Assembly (NCBI RefSeq): GCF_022347765.1
Contig: NZ_JAKRFZ010000010.1
Location: 1-64,000, forward strand
Length of the DNA: 64,000 bases
From: Pseudoalteromonas sp. OOF1S-7
GTDB taxonomy: Bacteria; Pseudomonadota; Gammaproteobacteria; Enterobacterales; Alteromonadaceae
Direction of reading: 5' to 3'
The notes below the pieces were generated by a model. That model made no database searches and was not told the origin of the DNA. It saw only the letters and a program-made list of their open reading frames with translations. Positions 36,571 to 45,489 of the stretch are shown one piece after another. Numbering within the stretch: the stretch's first letter is position 1; the number at the start of each line of letters is the position of its first letter. The translations under genes were made by a program, and so were the position numbers.

Positions 36571-37515
36571 ATGCTACCCCAGTTTAATAGCGATTATCTG
36601 TCCGGGAGCTATCGAGGTCGATTTGCTCCCTCTCCCTCTGGTGCATTGCACTTCGGCTCTTTGATAGCCGCCCTTGCAAGTTTCCTGGATGCCAAAATCA
36701 ATCAGGGCCAATGGTTGGTCCGAATGGAAGACATCGACACGCCTCGCGTGGTTGCCGGTGCTGCCGACGACATTCTCCGAACCCTGGAAGCCTATGGCCT
36801 GCACTGGGATGGCGAAGTGGTTTATCAAAGTCAGCGTCACGACTTATATCAGGATGTGCTGACACAACTCAGTGCAGCAGATCTCACCTACCCATGCAGC
36901 TGTACCCGCAAAGCGCTTAAGCAACGTGGCGGAACCTATGATAATCATTGCCGGGAACGCCAGTTGACACCCGAAGGCAATGCGCTGAGACTTATTCAGA
37001 CTCAGCCGGTTTATGCGTTTACCGATATACTCCAAGGTGAAGTCCACCTGAGCCGCGCGCTGGCCGAGGAAGATTATATAGTAAAGCGCCGCGATGGCCT
37101 GTTTGCCTATCAGTTAGTGGTGGTCCTCGATGACATTGACCAGCAGATCACCCGCATTGTACGCGGTGCCGATCTTTTAGAACCCACCGCGCGCCAGATA
37201 GGCCTGTTCAGGCAGCTCAGCGGCGCAGCACCAGACTATGCCCATGTTTCGCTTGCTGTAGCCAAGCCTGGCTTTAAATTGTCAAAGCAAAATCATGCGC
37301 CTGCAATCGACAACGAACGGCCACAGCCTGCGTTGTGTGCCGCATTGGGGTTTCTGGGTCTCGCTGTTCCAGCCGACGTGCAGCGCGACTCTGTCGCGCA
37401 CATTCTGCGCTGGGCCGAGCAGCATTTTTCATTACAGGCTTTACCGCGTCACCGCGAGATCCAGGTCTCACTGCACCAAGACGGCCACTATGATTTTACC
37501 GGGTTAACGGTCTGA
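36571..37515 (+). CDS. gluQ: Glutamyl-Q tRNA(Asp) synthetase GluQ
   Basis: A 314-residue GluRS paralogue lacking the anticodon-binding domain; it attaches Glu to queuosine in tRNA-Asp. It has the class I signature FAPSPSGALHFGSL, the zinc site CSCTRK...YDNHC and a KLSKQN version of KMSKS. The length is near E. coli (308). dksA-gluQ is a conserved pair, 18 bp apart. Confidence 0.95.
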   Translation: MLPQFNSDYLSGSYRGRFAPSPSGALHFGSLIAALASFLDAKINQGQWLVRMEDIDTPRVVAGAADDILRTLEAYGLHWDGEVVYQSQRHDLYQDVLTQLSAADLTYPCSCTRKALKQRGGTYDNHCRERQLTPEGNALRLIQTQPVYAFTDILQGEVHLSRALAEEDYIVKRRDGLFAYQLVVVLDDIDQQITRIVRGADLLEPTARQIGLFRQLSGAAPDYAHVSLAVAKPGFKLSKQNHAPAIDNERPQPALCAALGFLGLAVPADVQRDSVAHILRWAEQHFSLQALPRHREIQVSLHQDGHYDFTGLTV

Positions 37516-37754
37516 GGCCACCAGCCTGATTTCAGCTAAACCCGAAGGCACACTGCCATGTTGGATTTTTAAGCATGAATCCGCCCCCGCTCCTTCAATT
37601 TGACCCCATTTGAGTATATGATAGCGGGCCTCGTTAATTCGCCTACACTATACAAACTAAAATAAGTTCTATGGCCGTATGGCGAGTGTGCATGCATGAT
37701 TGCAGGCATTTTTACACGCATTATTGATTGTTCAGGGTCGTTAGGAGAGTGGTT

Positions 37755-39149
37755 ATTATTTCCAAAATTATTAAGCTTTGCCGTCAGATAGTTAAAGGCA
37801 AAGATCCGGTAGGAACCGTGACATGCAGCACTACACCTGTGTTAATTCCACGCAGTGAGCATGCTATCTCGCGCAAACAATTTAGCCCCAATGCAATCAA
37901 AGTATTATACCGACTGAAAGACGGAGGCTATGATGCCTACCTGGTCGGTGGTTGTATTCGTGATATTTTGTTAGGGATTGAGCCCAAAGATTTCGATGTG
38001 GTGACCAACGCAACGCCTGAACAAGTTAAAAAGCTGTTTCGTAACTGCCGATTAATCGGCCGCCGCTTTCGCCTTGCGCACATTGTTTTCGGCCGTGAGA
38101 TCATCGAAGTAGCGACCATGCGCGGGCACCACCAGGCTCAGGACAACCCGGATCCGACCAGTCAGTCAAGCGATCAGGGTCAGCTGCTGCGCGATAACGT
38201 CTATGGCACCATTGAAGAAGATGCACAACGTCGCGACTTTTCAATTAATGCACTTTACTACTCAATTAACGACTTCAGCATCCGGGACTTTGCCGGTGGT
38301 ATTGCAGCCATTGAGCATCGTAAAATCGAACTGATCGGCGACCCTGAAACCCGATACCGCGAAGACCCAGTCCGTATGCTGCGCGCTGTACGCTTTGCCA
38401 CTAAGCTGGATATGAGCATTGCCGGTCCGACCGAAGCACCGATCGCTGAGCTGGCGCCTTTACTGGGCAACATTCCTGCGGCGCGCCTGTTTGAAGAAAC
38501 CCTGAAACTCTTTTTGGGTGGTAAGGCCGAAGCCAACTTCCTGATGCTGAGAAAATATGGCTTGTTTAAACAGCTGTTTCCGGCCTTAGACGCCATTTTG
38601 GATAACCCGCAGAGTGAGTTTGAAACGACCTTTATCCGCAAAATGTTTGCCAATACGGATGAGCGTATCAATGCCGATAAAAAGGTCACACCGGCCTTTA
38701 TTTATGCCGCCTTATTATGGTTCCCGTTGCGCGACCGTTGCAATACGCTCGCAGCTGAAGGCATGAATGAATATGATGCCTTTATGCAGGCAATCAGTCA
38801 GGTGCTGGCGGACAATGCCCGTCATATCGCCGTGCCAAAACGCTTTACACTGGGCGCGCGCGATATCTGGCATATTCAGCAGCGACTCGACAAACGCGGC
38901 GGCCAACGTGCTTACCGCCTCAGCCTGCAACCCAGATTCAAAGCGGGCTACGACTTCCTGCTGCTACGGGTGGAAAGCGGCGAAACCGAACAGCAAGAAT
39001 TGGCAAACTGGTGGACCGACTATTTACAACAAGATGTGTCTGGGCAAAAAGAGATGGTGAAAGCCCTGGGTCAGCGCTCAGGAAACTCGGAAAGACGTCG
39101 ACGCCGTCCCAGAAACAAACCGCGCAGAAAACCTAATCCTGAATCATGA
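37755..39149 (+). CDS. pcnB: Poly(A) polymerase I PcnB (AUU start)
   Basis: A 464-residue nucleotidyltransferase adding poly(A) tails to RNA 3' ends. Motifs LVGGCIRD and KDFDVVTN with catalytic Asp79 and Asp81, the RNA-binding region and a basic Arg-rich tail are present. No ATG fits. The AGGAG at 37743-37747 is seven bases before ATT 37755, and reading from this ATT gives IISKIIKLCRQIV, which aligns position by position with the N-terminus of E. coli PcnB, itself known to start at AUU. A GTG at 37749 is too close to the ribosome site. folK overlaps the stop (ATGA). Confidence 0.93.
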   Translation: MISKIIKLCRQIVKGKDPVGTVTCSTTPVLIPRSEHAISRKQFSPNAIKVLYRLKDGGYDAYLVGGCIRDILLGIEPKDFDVVTNATPEQVKKLFRNCRLIGRRFRLAHIVFGREIIEVATMRGHHQAQDNPDPTSQSSDQGQLLRDNVYGTIEEDAQRRDFSINALYYSINDFSIRDFAGGIAAIEHRKIELIGDPETRYREDPVRMLRAVRFATKLDMSIAGPTEAPIAELAPLLGNIPAARLFEETLKLFLGGKAEANFLMLRKYGLFKQLFPALDAILDNPQSEFETTFIRKMFANTDERINADKKVTPAFIYAALLWFPLRDRCNTLAAEGMNEYDAFMQAISQVLADNARHIAVPKRFTLGARDIWHIQQRLDKRGGQRAYRLSLQPRFKAGYDFLLLRVESGETEQQELANWWTDYLQQDVSGQKEMVKALGQRSGNSERRRRRPRNKPRRKPNPES

Positions 39150-39655
39150 ACACCGTTTATATTGGACTGGGGGCGAATCTCAACGCCCCTGAGGCACAGC
39201 TACGTAATGCGCTTGATGCCCTGAGCACATCACCTGTGTGCTCGCTGGCACAGGTGTCCAGCTTTTACGCCTCAAAACCTATGGGTCCGCAGGACCAACC
39301 CGACTACGTGAATGCCGTTGCCAAACTCATCACGGCACTACCTGCCATTGAGGTACTCGATTTGCTCCAGCAGATTGAACACCAGCATGGCCGGGTTCGC
39401 AAAGCCGAACGTTGGGGTCCACGCACCTTAGACTTAGATATTCTGCTGTACAACGATACACAGATAGCAACGCAACGATTAACCGTGCCACATTATGGTT
39501 TGTGTGAACGTGAATTTGTGGTCTTTCCACTTTTAGAGATTGCACCCGAGCTTACTTTACCGACCGGCCAGGTATTGGCAGACATCGCTGCATCACTGCC
39601 GCGCAACGGGCTGACTGCCATTAGCCATTACCATGATGCGGCATCGCTTGTATAG
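39146..39655 (+). CDS. folK: 6-hydroxymethyl-7,8-dihydropterin pyrophosphokinase FolK
   Basis: A 169-residue folate-pathway kinase transferring pyrophosphate from ATP to hydroxymethyl-dihydropterin. YIGLGANLN, the FYASKPMGPQDQPDYVNAV segment and the RWGPRTLDLDIL motif are intact. The start overlaps the pcnB stop by 4 bp, so translation is coupled. It is followed by panB after 55 bp, the E. coli order. Confidence 0.96.
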   Translation: MNTVYIGLGANLNAPEAQLRNALDALSTSPVCSLAQVSSFYASKPMGPQDQPDYVNAVAKLITALPAIEVLDLLQQIEHQHGRVRKAERWGPRTLDLDILLYNDTQIATQRLTVPHYGLCEREFVVFPLLEIAPELTLPTGQVLADIAASLPRNGLTAISHYHDAASLV

Positions 39656-39710
39656 CAAGCCCTGAGCGACACGGAGCGCTCAGCATCGAATTGATCATAA
39701 AGGGGGAAAT

Positions 39711-40505
39711 ATGGCTAAAGTAACTGTTTCAACATTGGCCAAGAAAAAACGTGAAGGAACAAAAATCACCGCACTAACCGCATACGATGCCAGCTTTGCC
39801 AAACTGTTTTACGACAATGGTGTTGACATCGTTCTGGTGGGTGACTCTCTGGGGATGGTGCTGCAGGGCGGTGAAGATACACTGGCTGTTACCACCACAG
39901 ATATTGCTTATCACACACGCTGTGTTCGTGCCGGCAGCAAAGAGCTGTTTGTGGTAGCCGATATGCCCTTCATGAGTTACGCCAACCCGGCACAAGCGTG
40001 TGAAAATGCAGCCACTTTGATGCGCGCTGGCGCAAATATGGTCAAGCTGGAAGGTGGTGAGTGGCTACTTGATTCTATTCGTCTGCTAACGCAACAAGGT
40101 ATTCCGGTGTGCGGCCATTTAGGCCTGACTCCCCAGTCAGTCAATGTCTTTGGCGGATTTAAAATTCAGGGCCGTGAAGACGCCCAGGCAGAAAAAATGG
40201 TTGCAGATGCCATAGCTCTGGAACAAGCGGGTGCTCAGTTATTAGTTGTAGAGTGTATACCCTCTGCTCTGGCAAAACGGATCAGCGATGCGCTGAGTAT
40301 TCCTGTCATTGGTATCGGCGCAGGCAAAGACACCGATGGACAGATCCTGGTTATGCACGATCTGGTCGGTATTTCAGCGGGCTATATTCCTAAGTTTTCG
40401 AAAAACTTCCTCGCGGAGACGGGCAACATGCCAGCAGCGGTCGAAAAATTCTGCACCGATGTGAAAAGCGGTGCCTTTCCCTCTCAGGAACATGAGTTTA
40501 ACTAA
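39711..40505 (+). CDS. panB: 3-methyl-2-oxobutanoate hydroxymethyltransferase PanB
   Basis: A 264-residue enzyme forming ketopantoate from alpha-ketoisovalerate and methylene-THF. The TIM-barrel Mg ligands lie in [12 protein letters not shown] and [16 protein letters not shown] is typical. AAAGGGGGAAAT precedes the ATG. The last base of its stop is the first base of the panC ATG. No panD follows the pair. Confidence 0.97.
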   Translation: MAKVTVSTLAKKKREGTKITALTAYDASFAKLFYDNGVDIVLVGDSLGMVLQGGEDTLAVTTTDIAYHTRCVRAGSKELFVVADMPFMSYANPAQACENAATLMRAGANMVKLEGGEWLLDSIRLLTQQGIPVCGHLGLTPQSVNVFGGFKIQGREDAQAEKMVADAIALEQAGAQLLVVECIPSALAKRISDALSIPVIGIGAGKDTDGQILVMHDLVGISAGYIPKFSKNFLAETGNMPAAVEKFCTDVKSGAFPSQEHEFN

Positions 40506-41359
40506 TGCAATCAATTACAGAAATAAAATCTCTGCGCAGTCAAATTAAAGCCTGGCGACAACAGGGGCAGAGCATTGCCTTTGTGCCAACCATGGGCAAT
40601 TTGCACCAGGGGCATTTTTCACTGGTTGAAAAGGCCAAAACCCTGGCAGACAAAGTCGTAGTCAGTATTTTCGTCAACCCGATGCAATTCGGCGCCAACG
40701 AAGATCTGGACAACTACCCGCGTACGCTGACGCAAGATAAGCAGGGACTGGCCGAACTGGAAACTGACATCGTCTTCACTCCCAGCATCGAGGTTATCTA
40801 TCCAAATGGCCTGGCTACACAGAGCTATGTCGATGTGCCGGGTGTCTCCGAAGGCTATTGTGGTGGCAGCCGCAGCGGTCATTTCAGAGGTGTTGCCACG
40901 GTCGTCACTAAGCTATTTAACCTGGTACAGCCTGACTTTGCCTGCTTTGGTGAGAAAGATTATCAGCAGCTTCAGGTTATCAAGACCATGGTGCGGGATT
41001 TGTCCATGCCGATTGAAATCATTGGTGTCCCTACGCAGCGAGAAATTTCAGGGCTGGCAATGAGCTCGCGTAACGGCTACCTGTCAGAGCAACAAAAAGA
41101 CACGGCGAAAGTACTCTACCAGGTATTGAGTGACACGGCCCGGCAGCTCCGGGAAGGCGCACGCGATTTTTCAGCACTGGAGCAAACAGCAAAATCGCTA
41201 TTAGAAGCTGCTGGCCTCAAGCCTGATTACTTCTCTATTGCACAAAGACAGAGCCTAAAACCTGCTACACTGGAAGACAGCGAATTTGTGATCCTGGCTG
41301 CCGCTTACCTGGAAAACGTGAGACTAATCGACAATATCCAGATCATCGCTGACGCATAA
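40505..41359 (+). CDS. panC: Pantoate-beta-alanine ligase PanC
   Basis: A 284-residue ATP-dependent ligase joining pantoate and beta-alanine. The HxGH motif HQGH in [23 protein letters not shown] and MSSRNGYL match the family. It starts in a TAATG overlap with panB. The beta-alanine it needs would come from PanP at 60-62 kb, since panD is not next to panC as it is in E. coli. Confidence 0.97.
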   Translation: MQSITEIKSLRSQIKAWRQQGQSIAFVPTMGNLHQGHFSLVEKAKTLADKVVVSIFVNPMQFGANEDLDNYPRTLTQDKQGLAELETDIVFTPSIEVIYPNGLATQSYVDVPGVSEGYCGGSRSGHFRGVATVVTKLFNLVQPDFACFGEKDYQQLQVIKTMVRDLSMPIEIIGVPTQREISGLAMSSRNGYLSEQQKDTAKVLYQVLSDTARQLREGARDFSALEQTAKSLLEAAGLKPDYFSIAQRQSLKPATLEDSEFVILAAAYLENVRLIDNIQIIADA

Positions 41360-41438
41360 CAATGTAAAGGATCCCGGCGCTTGGCAAAAATACGTGATGG
41401 GATCCTCACTTTACTTACTCTCTTGCAGGGACTGTCTT

Positions 41439-41681
41439 ATGAAACCACAGATATCGATTATCGCCTTGCTACTGGCAGCAGGCTGCAGCAATACCAACTC
41501 TCCGGAGCTGAATCAGTGCGCACAGCAAAACTATCAGTGTGAGCAAAGCTGTGAGCAACGGGCTAACCCGCAATCACTGGCCATGCAAGTGTGCAGTGAT
41601 CAGTGCATCGAATCCTTTAACCAGTGCAAAGCGCAGGCTGAACAGCTCACGCAGCAGTCTCGCAACAGTTCCTTGTATTGA
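41439..41681 (+). CDS. Small cysteine-rich lipoprotein, function unknown
   Basis: An 80-residue predicted lipoprotein: signal peptide with lipobox LAAGC, then a Gln-rich segment with six regularly spaced cysteines (CAQQNYQCEQSCEQ and CSDQCIESFNQC), which suggests two helices held by disulfides, as in CHCH-like hairpins. That fold is inference from spacing. The ATG at 41439 is chosen because it begins the signal peptide; the upstream frame is not signal-like. Its stop codon TGA shares its last base with the first base of the adjoining repeat element. No homologue name comes to mind. Confidence 0.7.
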   Translation: MKPQISIIALLLAAGCSNTNSPELNQCAQQNYQCEQSCEQRANPQSLAMQVCSDQCIESFNQCKAQAEQLTQQSRNSSLY

Positions 41682-41841
41682 TACCAATTTTACTTAATAC
41701 TTGGTCAATTTGAAGGAGCAAATATGACGCTAACTGTGTTAAAAATTTTTCATTTATAACAATAAATAGCAAAATTTTTGCCTGGTTATCGACCATATTT
41801 TCTCGCCTCAAAATAGAACACTTAATTAAGCAAATTGGTAT
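41681..41841. repeat. MITE-like intergenic repeat, copy B
   Basis: A 161-bp element with perfect 10-bp terminal inverted repeats ATACCAATTT / AAATTGGTAT, extending imperfectly to about 20 bp (ACTTAATAC against TTAATTAAG). It shares its termini, CTGGTTATCG and CTCGCCTCAA with copy A at 8516-8657, spaced equally from the right end. There is no coding capacity. It abuts the lipoprotein stop codon. Confidence 0.7.
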
Positions 41842-41883
41842 AACGTACTTGTTTTAAAATACGTGTATTAAAAAACAGACATA

Positions 41884-41910
41884 AAAAAACCGCTCTTTGA
41901 GCGGTTTTTT
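41884..41910. terminator. Terminator of pstS
   Basis: AAAAAACCGCTC-TTT-GAGCGGTTTTTT: 12-bp stem, 3-nt loop, T-runs on both strands. It lies 16 bp past the pstS stop, so pstS is not cotranscribed with pstCAB genes here. Confidence 0.95.
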
Positions 41911-41925
41911 CTTTCCATGCAATGC

Positions 41926-42894
41926 TTATAGCAGGCCTAACTTTTTAAGCTCTTTGCTTGCAAGCTGGCTTGAAAGTGGTACATAACCATCTTTCTCTAC
42001 AATCTTTTGACCTTCTTTTGACAGCACCATTTTCAGGAATTCCGCTTCGATAGGAGACAACGGCTTGTTCGGGTGCTTGTTCACGTAAAGGTAGAGGAAA
42101 CGAGACAGCGGGTATTTGCCCTTTGCAACATTATCCAGTGTTGCATCAACAAAGTTATCGCCTTTCTTCGACAGTGGTACAGTACGCACACCTGATGTCT
42201 TATAACCAATACCTGAATAACCAATCGCATTCACTGAAGAAGAGATTGACTGAACCACAGACGCAGAGCCAGGCTGCTCATTTACATTGTTACGGAAGTC
42301 GCCTTTACACAGGGCTTTTTTCTTAAAGTAACCGTAAGTACCTGATACTGAGTTACGTCCATACAACTGGATGTCCTTGCTGCCCCAGTCACCAGACAGA
42401 CCTAAGTCGCTCCAGCGCTCGACTTGCTCAGACGCGCCACATTTACGTGTTGATGAGAAAATTGCATCCACCTGGTCAATACGCAGACCCTGGATTGGGT
42501 TATCTTTGTGTACAAAGACTGCCAGGGCATCGATAGCAACACGTACTTCAGTCGGCTTGTAACCATAACGCTTTTCAAACGCTTCGATTTCCTTCGACTT
42601 CATCTTACGGCTCATCGGGCCGAAGTTCGCTGTCGCTTCTGTCAGAGCCGGTGGCGCTGTTGAAGAACCCGCTGCCTGGATTTGAATGTTTACGTTAGGG
42701 TAAATACGTTTGTATTCTTCTGCCCAGAACGTCATCATGTTAGCCAGTGTGTCAGAGCCCACAGATGAAAAGTTACCAGAGATACCGCTGGTTTTGTTGT
42801 ACTCAGGTAGATTCTTATCAAGTGCAGAAGCTTGAGCAGATACCAGTGTTGTTACAGCCACACCCATTGCGGCAACTAAGCTTTTAAATTTCAT
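41926..42894 (-). CDS. pstS: Phosphate ABC transporter substrate-binding protein PstS
   Basis: A 322-residue periplasmic phosphate-binding protein with signal peptide (1 to about 24, cleavage after ASA). Phosphate-site motifs [21 protein letters not shown] and SVSGTYGYF are visible; two cysteines (KCGAS and LCKGD) could form a disulfide. The ATG at 42894 is preceded by GGAGTGA. It lies directly after phoR on the same strand, with PhoB boxes between, and has its own terminator. pstC, pstA, pstB and phoU are not in the window, so the permease is encoded elsewhere. Confidence 0.94.
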   Translation of the reverse strand: MKFKSLVAAMGVAVTTLVSAQASALDKNLPEYNKTSGISGNFSSVGSDTLANMMTFWAEEYKRIYPNVNIQIQAAGSSTAPPALTEATANFGPMSRKMKSKEIEAFEKRYGYKPTEVRVAIDALAVFVHKDNPIQGLRIDQVDAIFSSTRKCGASEQVERWSDLGLSGDWGSKDIQLYGRNSVSGTYGYFKKKALCKGDFRNNVNEQPGSASVVQSISSSVNAIGYSGIGYKTSGVRTVPLSKKGDNFVDATLDNVAKGKYPLSRFLYLYVNKHPNKPLSPIEAEFLKMVLSKEGQKIVEKDGYVPLSSQLASKELKKLGLL

Positions 42895-42952
42895 TGGGGT
42901 CACTCCAATTGTTCTTCCCATTTAATTTCTGAGCACATTGTGCAGAAAACAA

Positions 42953-42992
42953 ATGACAATAAAATTACTCTCAAATGACACTTTTATGACTT
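42953..42992 (-). promoter_or_regulatory. Two tandem PhoB boxes upstream of pstS
   Basis: On the minus strand four heptamers recur every 11 bp: AAGTCAT, GTGTCAT, GAGTAAT, TTGTCAT, matching the CTGTCAT-N4 repeat unit of the Pho box. The first two and half of the spacer lie inside the last codons of phoR (its stop is 42971-42973). A weak -10 (CACAAT, about 42938) follows, consistent with a PhoB-activated promoter lacking a -35. Confidence 0.85.
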
Positions 42993-44299
42993 TCATTGCT
43001 TGTCATAAAAATGCGTTTTTCTTTTTCGAAGGCAAATGAAAAACATGATCCCTTGCCCAGTGTACTGTCAATTTCCAGATGAGAATCATGGCGTGACAGA
43101 ACATGTTTAGTGATGGCCAAACCCAAACCGGAGCCACCGGTTTTACGGCTACGCGCTTTGTCTACGCGGTAGAATCGCTCGGTGAGCCGGTTGATGTGCT
43201 CCGGGGCAATCCCGTCACCGTTATCAATCACAGTAAAGCGTGGTCGTTCACCCTCTAAAAACCAGTTCACGGTAATTTTTCCGCCAGGTTTGGTGTAATG
43301 AATGGCATTGAACACCAGGTTAGAAAAGGCACTACGCAATTCATCCACACACCCTTTAATGTCCAGGGCCTGATCGATGTTAAAAGCTATTGTATGATGC
43401 TTCTCCTGATTCAATGAATTGGCTTCGGTCTGGATTAGCTTCAGCATCGCAGGCACATTCACCGCTTTGTCATTGTCCTGATTGCGCTGGCCTTCAATAC
43501 GCGACAAAGAAAGGAGCTGATTAACCAGACTGTCCATTCGCTTGCATTGCTCTATCATGGTGTGATGGGCTTTGTTCCACATCGCCGGAGGTGGCATCTG
43601 ATCGCCTTCCATCATTTCCAGGTACCCGGTGACGACGGTAAGCGGGGTGCGCAGTTCATGAGACACATTGGCAACAAAATCTTTGCGCATCTGTTCGAGT
43701 TGCTTCAGTCTTGAGATATCACGCACCACCATCATTAACTGCTCGGCATAAGGCATGACCCGGAACTCCAGCACTCGCTCTCCACCATGCCCAGACTCCA
43801 TCTCCAGGGGATCATGAAAATCGTGGGCCTGCATATATTTAACGAACTTAGGATCACGGATCAGGTTATCAAGTCGCTGGCCATGATCGGTTGGCCATTG
43901 CAAACCCAATACCTTTAATGCAAGCTGGTTACACCAGACTATGCTGAGATCCTGCTGCATGACAATGACAGCATCGGGCACCGCTTCGGCCCCTTCGCGG
44001 AAACGTCGGATCAACTCTGCCAGCTCATTACGCTTTTTGCGGTTGCGATGTTGTAGCTGGTAGATCCCTTCAAAGATCTGCTCCCAGGCACCCGATCCTT
44101 CCGGCGGGTTAAAACTGCGCTGATTGATCAACCAATCACTCAGTCGGTACAACTGTTGATAATGCCAGATCAGCAATACCATGGCACCGATAAAGAGCAA
44201 GACAAACGGTGCGCCTAACAAGATCCCAATCAGAGTTAACGGCAGAAAATACAAAAACAGGCGTTTTAATAACGCCTGTTTATCAATCACCCTATACAT
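42971..44299 (-). CDS. phoR: Phosphate regulon sensor histidine kinase PhoR
   Basis: A 442-residue inner-membrane kinase: two N-terminal membrane segments (about 12-30 and 33-48), no large periplasmic domain, a PAS domain (about 105-195), HisKA with His214 (VSHELRTPL) and HATPase with DNGDGI and GSGLGLAI. It phosphorylates PhoB when phosphate is scarce, sensing through the Pst transporter and PhoU. It follows phoB by 56 bp. Its 3' end encodes part of the pstS operator, which constrains residues near the C-terminus. Confidence 0.96.
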   Translation of the reverse strand: MYRVIDKQALLKRLFLYFLPLTLIGILLGAPFVLLFIGAMVLLIWHYQQLYRLSDWLINQRSFNPPEGSGAWEQIFEGIYQLQHRNRKKRNELAELIRRFREGAEAVPDAVIVMQQDLSIVWCNQLALKVLGLQWPTDHGQRLDNLIRDPKFVKYMQAHDFHDPLEMESGHGGERVLEFRVMPYAEQLMMVVRDISRLKQLEQMRKDFVANVSHELRTPLTVVTGYLEMMEGDQMPPPAMWNKAHHTMIEQCKRMDSLVNQLLSLSRIEGQRNQDNDKAVNVPAMLKLIQTEANSLNQEKHHTIAFNIDQALDIKGCVDELRSAFSNLVFNAIHYTKPGGKITVNWFLEGERPRFTVIDNGDGIAPEHINRLTERFYRVDKARSRKTGGSGLGLAITKHVLSRHDSHLEIDSTLGKGSCFSFAFEKEKRIFMTSNESHKSVI

Positions 44300-44355
44300 A
44301 CAAAATGATCCTAAAGAGAATGCGCCGTGGTTAGCCTACCATAGCGCCAGATGCT

Positions 44356-45051
44356 TTACAGCTTGCTTGAGAAGCGATAACCAGCACCGCGTACTGTTTG
44401 TACCAGGCGATCATGCCCCAGCGGCGCAATCGCTTTACGCAGACGACGAATATGAACGTCGACAGTACGATCTTCAACATATACATTAGTGCCCCAAACA
44501 TGATCCAGTAATTGCTCACGGCTGTATACACGCTCCGGGTGAGTCATAAAGAAGTGAAGTAATCTGAATTCCGTTGGACCCATTTCCAGCTCATTACCGG
44601 CTGAGGTCACTCGGTGTGAAATTGGATCAAGGCGTAAGCCATGTACTTCTATGGCCTCTTCCAGTGACGTTGGAGAAACCCGGCGCATCACCGCTTTAAT
44701 ACGAGCCATTAATTCTTTTGGAGAGAAAGGTTTAGTAACGTAGTCGTCTGCACCCACTTCCAATCCCTTGACCTTATCTTCTTCCTCACCACGTGCTGTC
44801 AGCATAATAATGGGGATTTGTCTGGTGTATTCGCTTTGTTTAAACTTTTTGGCAATCTGAATACCACTGCCACCTGGCAACATCCAGTCCAATAACACCA
44901 TATCAGGATAAGGCTCAACCATAGCTGCAATTGCAGAATCATAGTCTTCAGCTTCAATGGCCTGAAAACCATTTTGTTCCAACACAAACACCAACATTTC
45001 TCTGATCGGCGCTTCGTCATCAACTACCAGTACTTTACGTGACATTCCCAT
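44356..45051 (-). CDS. phoB: Phosphate regulon response regulator PhoB
   Basis: A 231-residue OmpR-family regulator: receiver with phospho-acceptor Asp55 ([12 protein letters not shown]), the switch Lys in KPFSPKEL, and a winged-helix DNA-binding domain ([26 protein letters not shown]). It is nearly identical in pattern to E. coli PhoB. ATG 45051 has AGAG upstream; ATG 45045 is an alternative that gives the E. coli length. PhoB boxes upstream imply autoregulation. Confidence 0.97.
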   Translation of the reverse strand: MGMSRKVLVVDDEAPIREMLVFVLEQNGFQAIEAEDYDSAIAAMVEPYPDMVLLDWMLPGGSGIQIAKKFKQSEYTRQIPIIMLTARGEEEDKVKGLEVGADDYVTKPFSPKELMARIKAVMRRVSPTSLEEAIEVHGLRLDPISHRVTSAGNELEMGPTEFRLLHFFMTHPERVYSREQLLDHVWGTNVYVEDRTVDVHIRRLRKAIAPLGHDRLVQTVRGAGYRFSSKL

Positions 45052-45096
45052 TTATCTCTTACGTTACCGAAGTGGGTTTCATTATTATGACTAAGT

Positions 45097-45136
45097 ATGA
45101 CAGTTTTATGAAATACCAAGTGATAAAAGATGACAA
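45097..45136 (-). promoter_or_regulatory. Two tandem PhoB boxes upstream of phoB
   Basis: On the minus strand heptamers TTGTCAT, TATCACT, ATTTCAT and CTGTCAT repeat every 11 bp; the last pair, ATTTCAT-AAAA-CTGTCAT, is nearly a consensus Pho box. A CATAAT -10-like hexamer lies at about 45084-45089. The phoB ATG is 46 bp downstream of the boxes. Confidence 0.85.
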
Positions 45137-45489
45137 TTGGGAAAAAAATAGGGCCAATCTAGCGCAAGGCTATGATACTGAAAAAACGGAGGTTTCGCTG
45201 AAAAGTAAATATAAATTGTCACAAAATCAGGGTAAATCCTTGTTTAGTCAGGTTTGTTTTGCGATAGCGTTAGTAAATAGCCCGGTACAGCCGCTGTAAA
45301 AAGGCGTAATGTCTGACATACAGGGTAATAAAGTTCATTTACAAACCCTGACGTTTACTCGGTAATAAACTGTACAAGCATTCACTTCATCAGAGTGGTG
45401 CAAACTCACCGTCTGCACCGTACAGTTACGCTCACTCAGTAAAAGCAAACTCGTTAACATCACAAAACCCAGTTAATAAAGCATTTACG
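45137..45489. other. Intergenic region between phoB and second porin, with structured element
   Basis: I see no convincing gene here. The notable part is 45368-45427, where AACTGTAC (45368-45375) and GGTGCA (45397-45402) pair with the contiguous TGCACC-GTACAGTT (45414-45427), giving a two-tier stem with a 21-nt bulge. It lies downstream of the second porin (minus strand). It lacks a T-run, so it is not a classic terminator. It could be an RNA 3' structure or a protein site. Confidence 0.4.

Noticed and set aside
45039..45299. 86-residue plus-strand frame upstream of phoB
   Set aside because: It overlaps the phoB start and its PhoB boxes, has no family resemblance and no convincing ribosome site.
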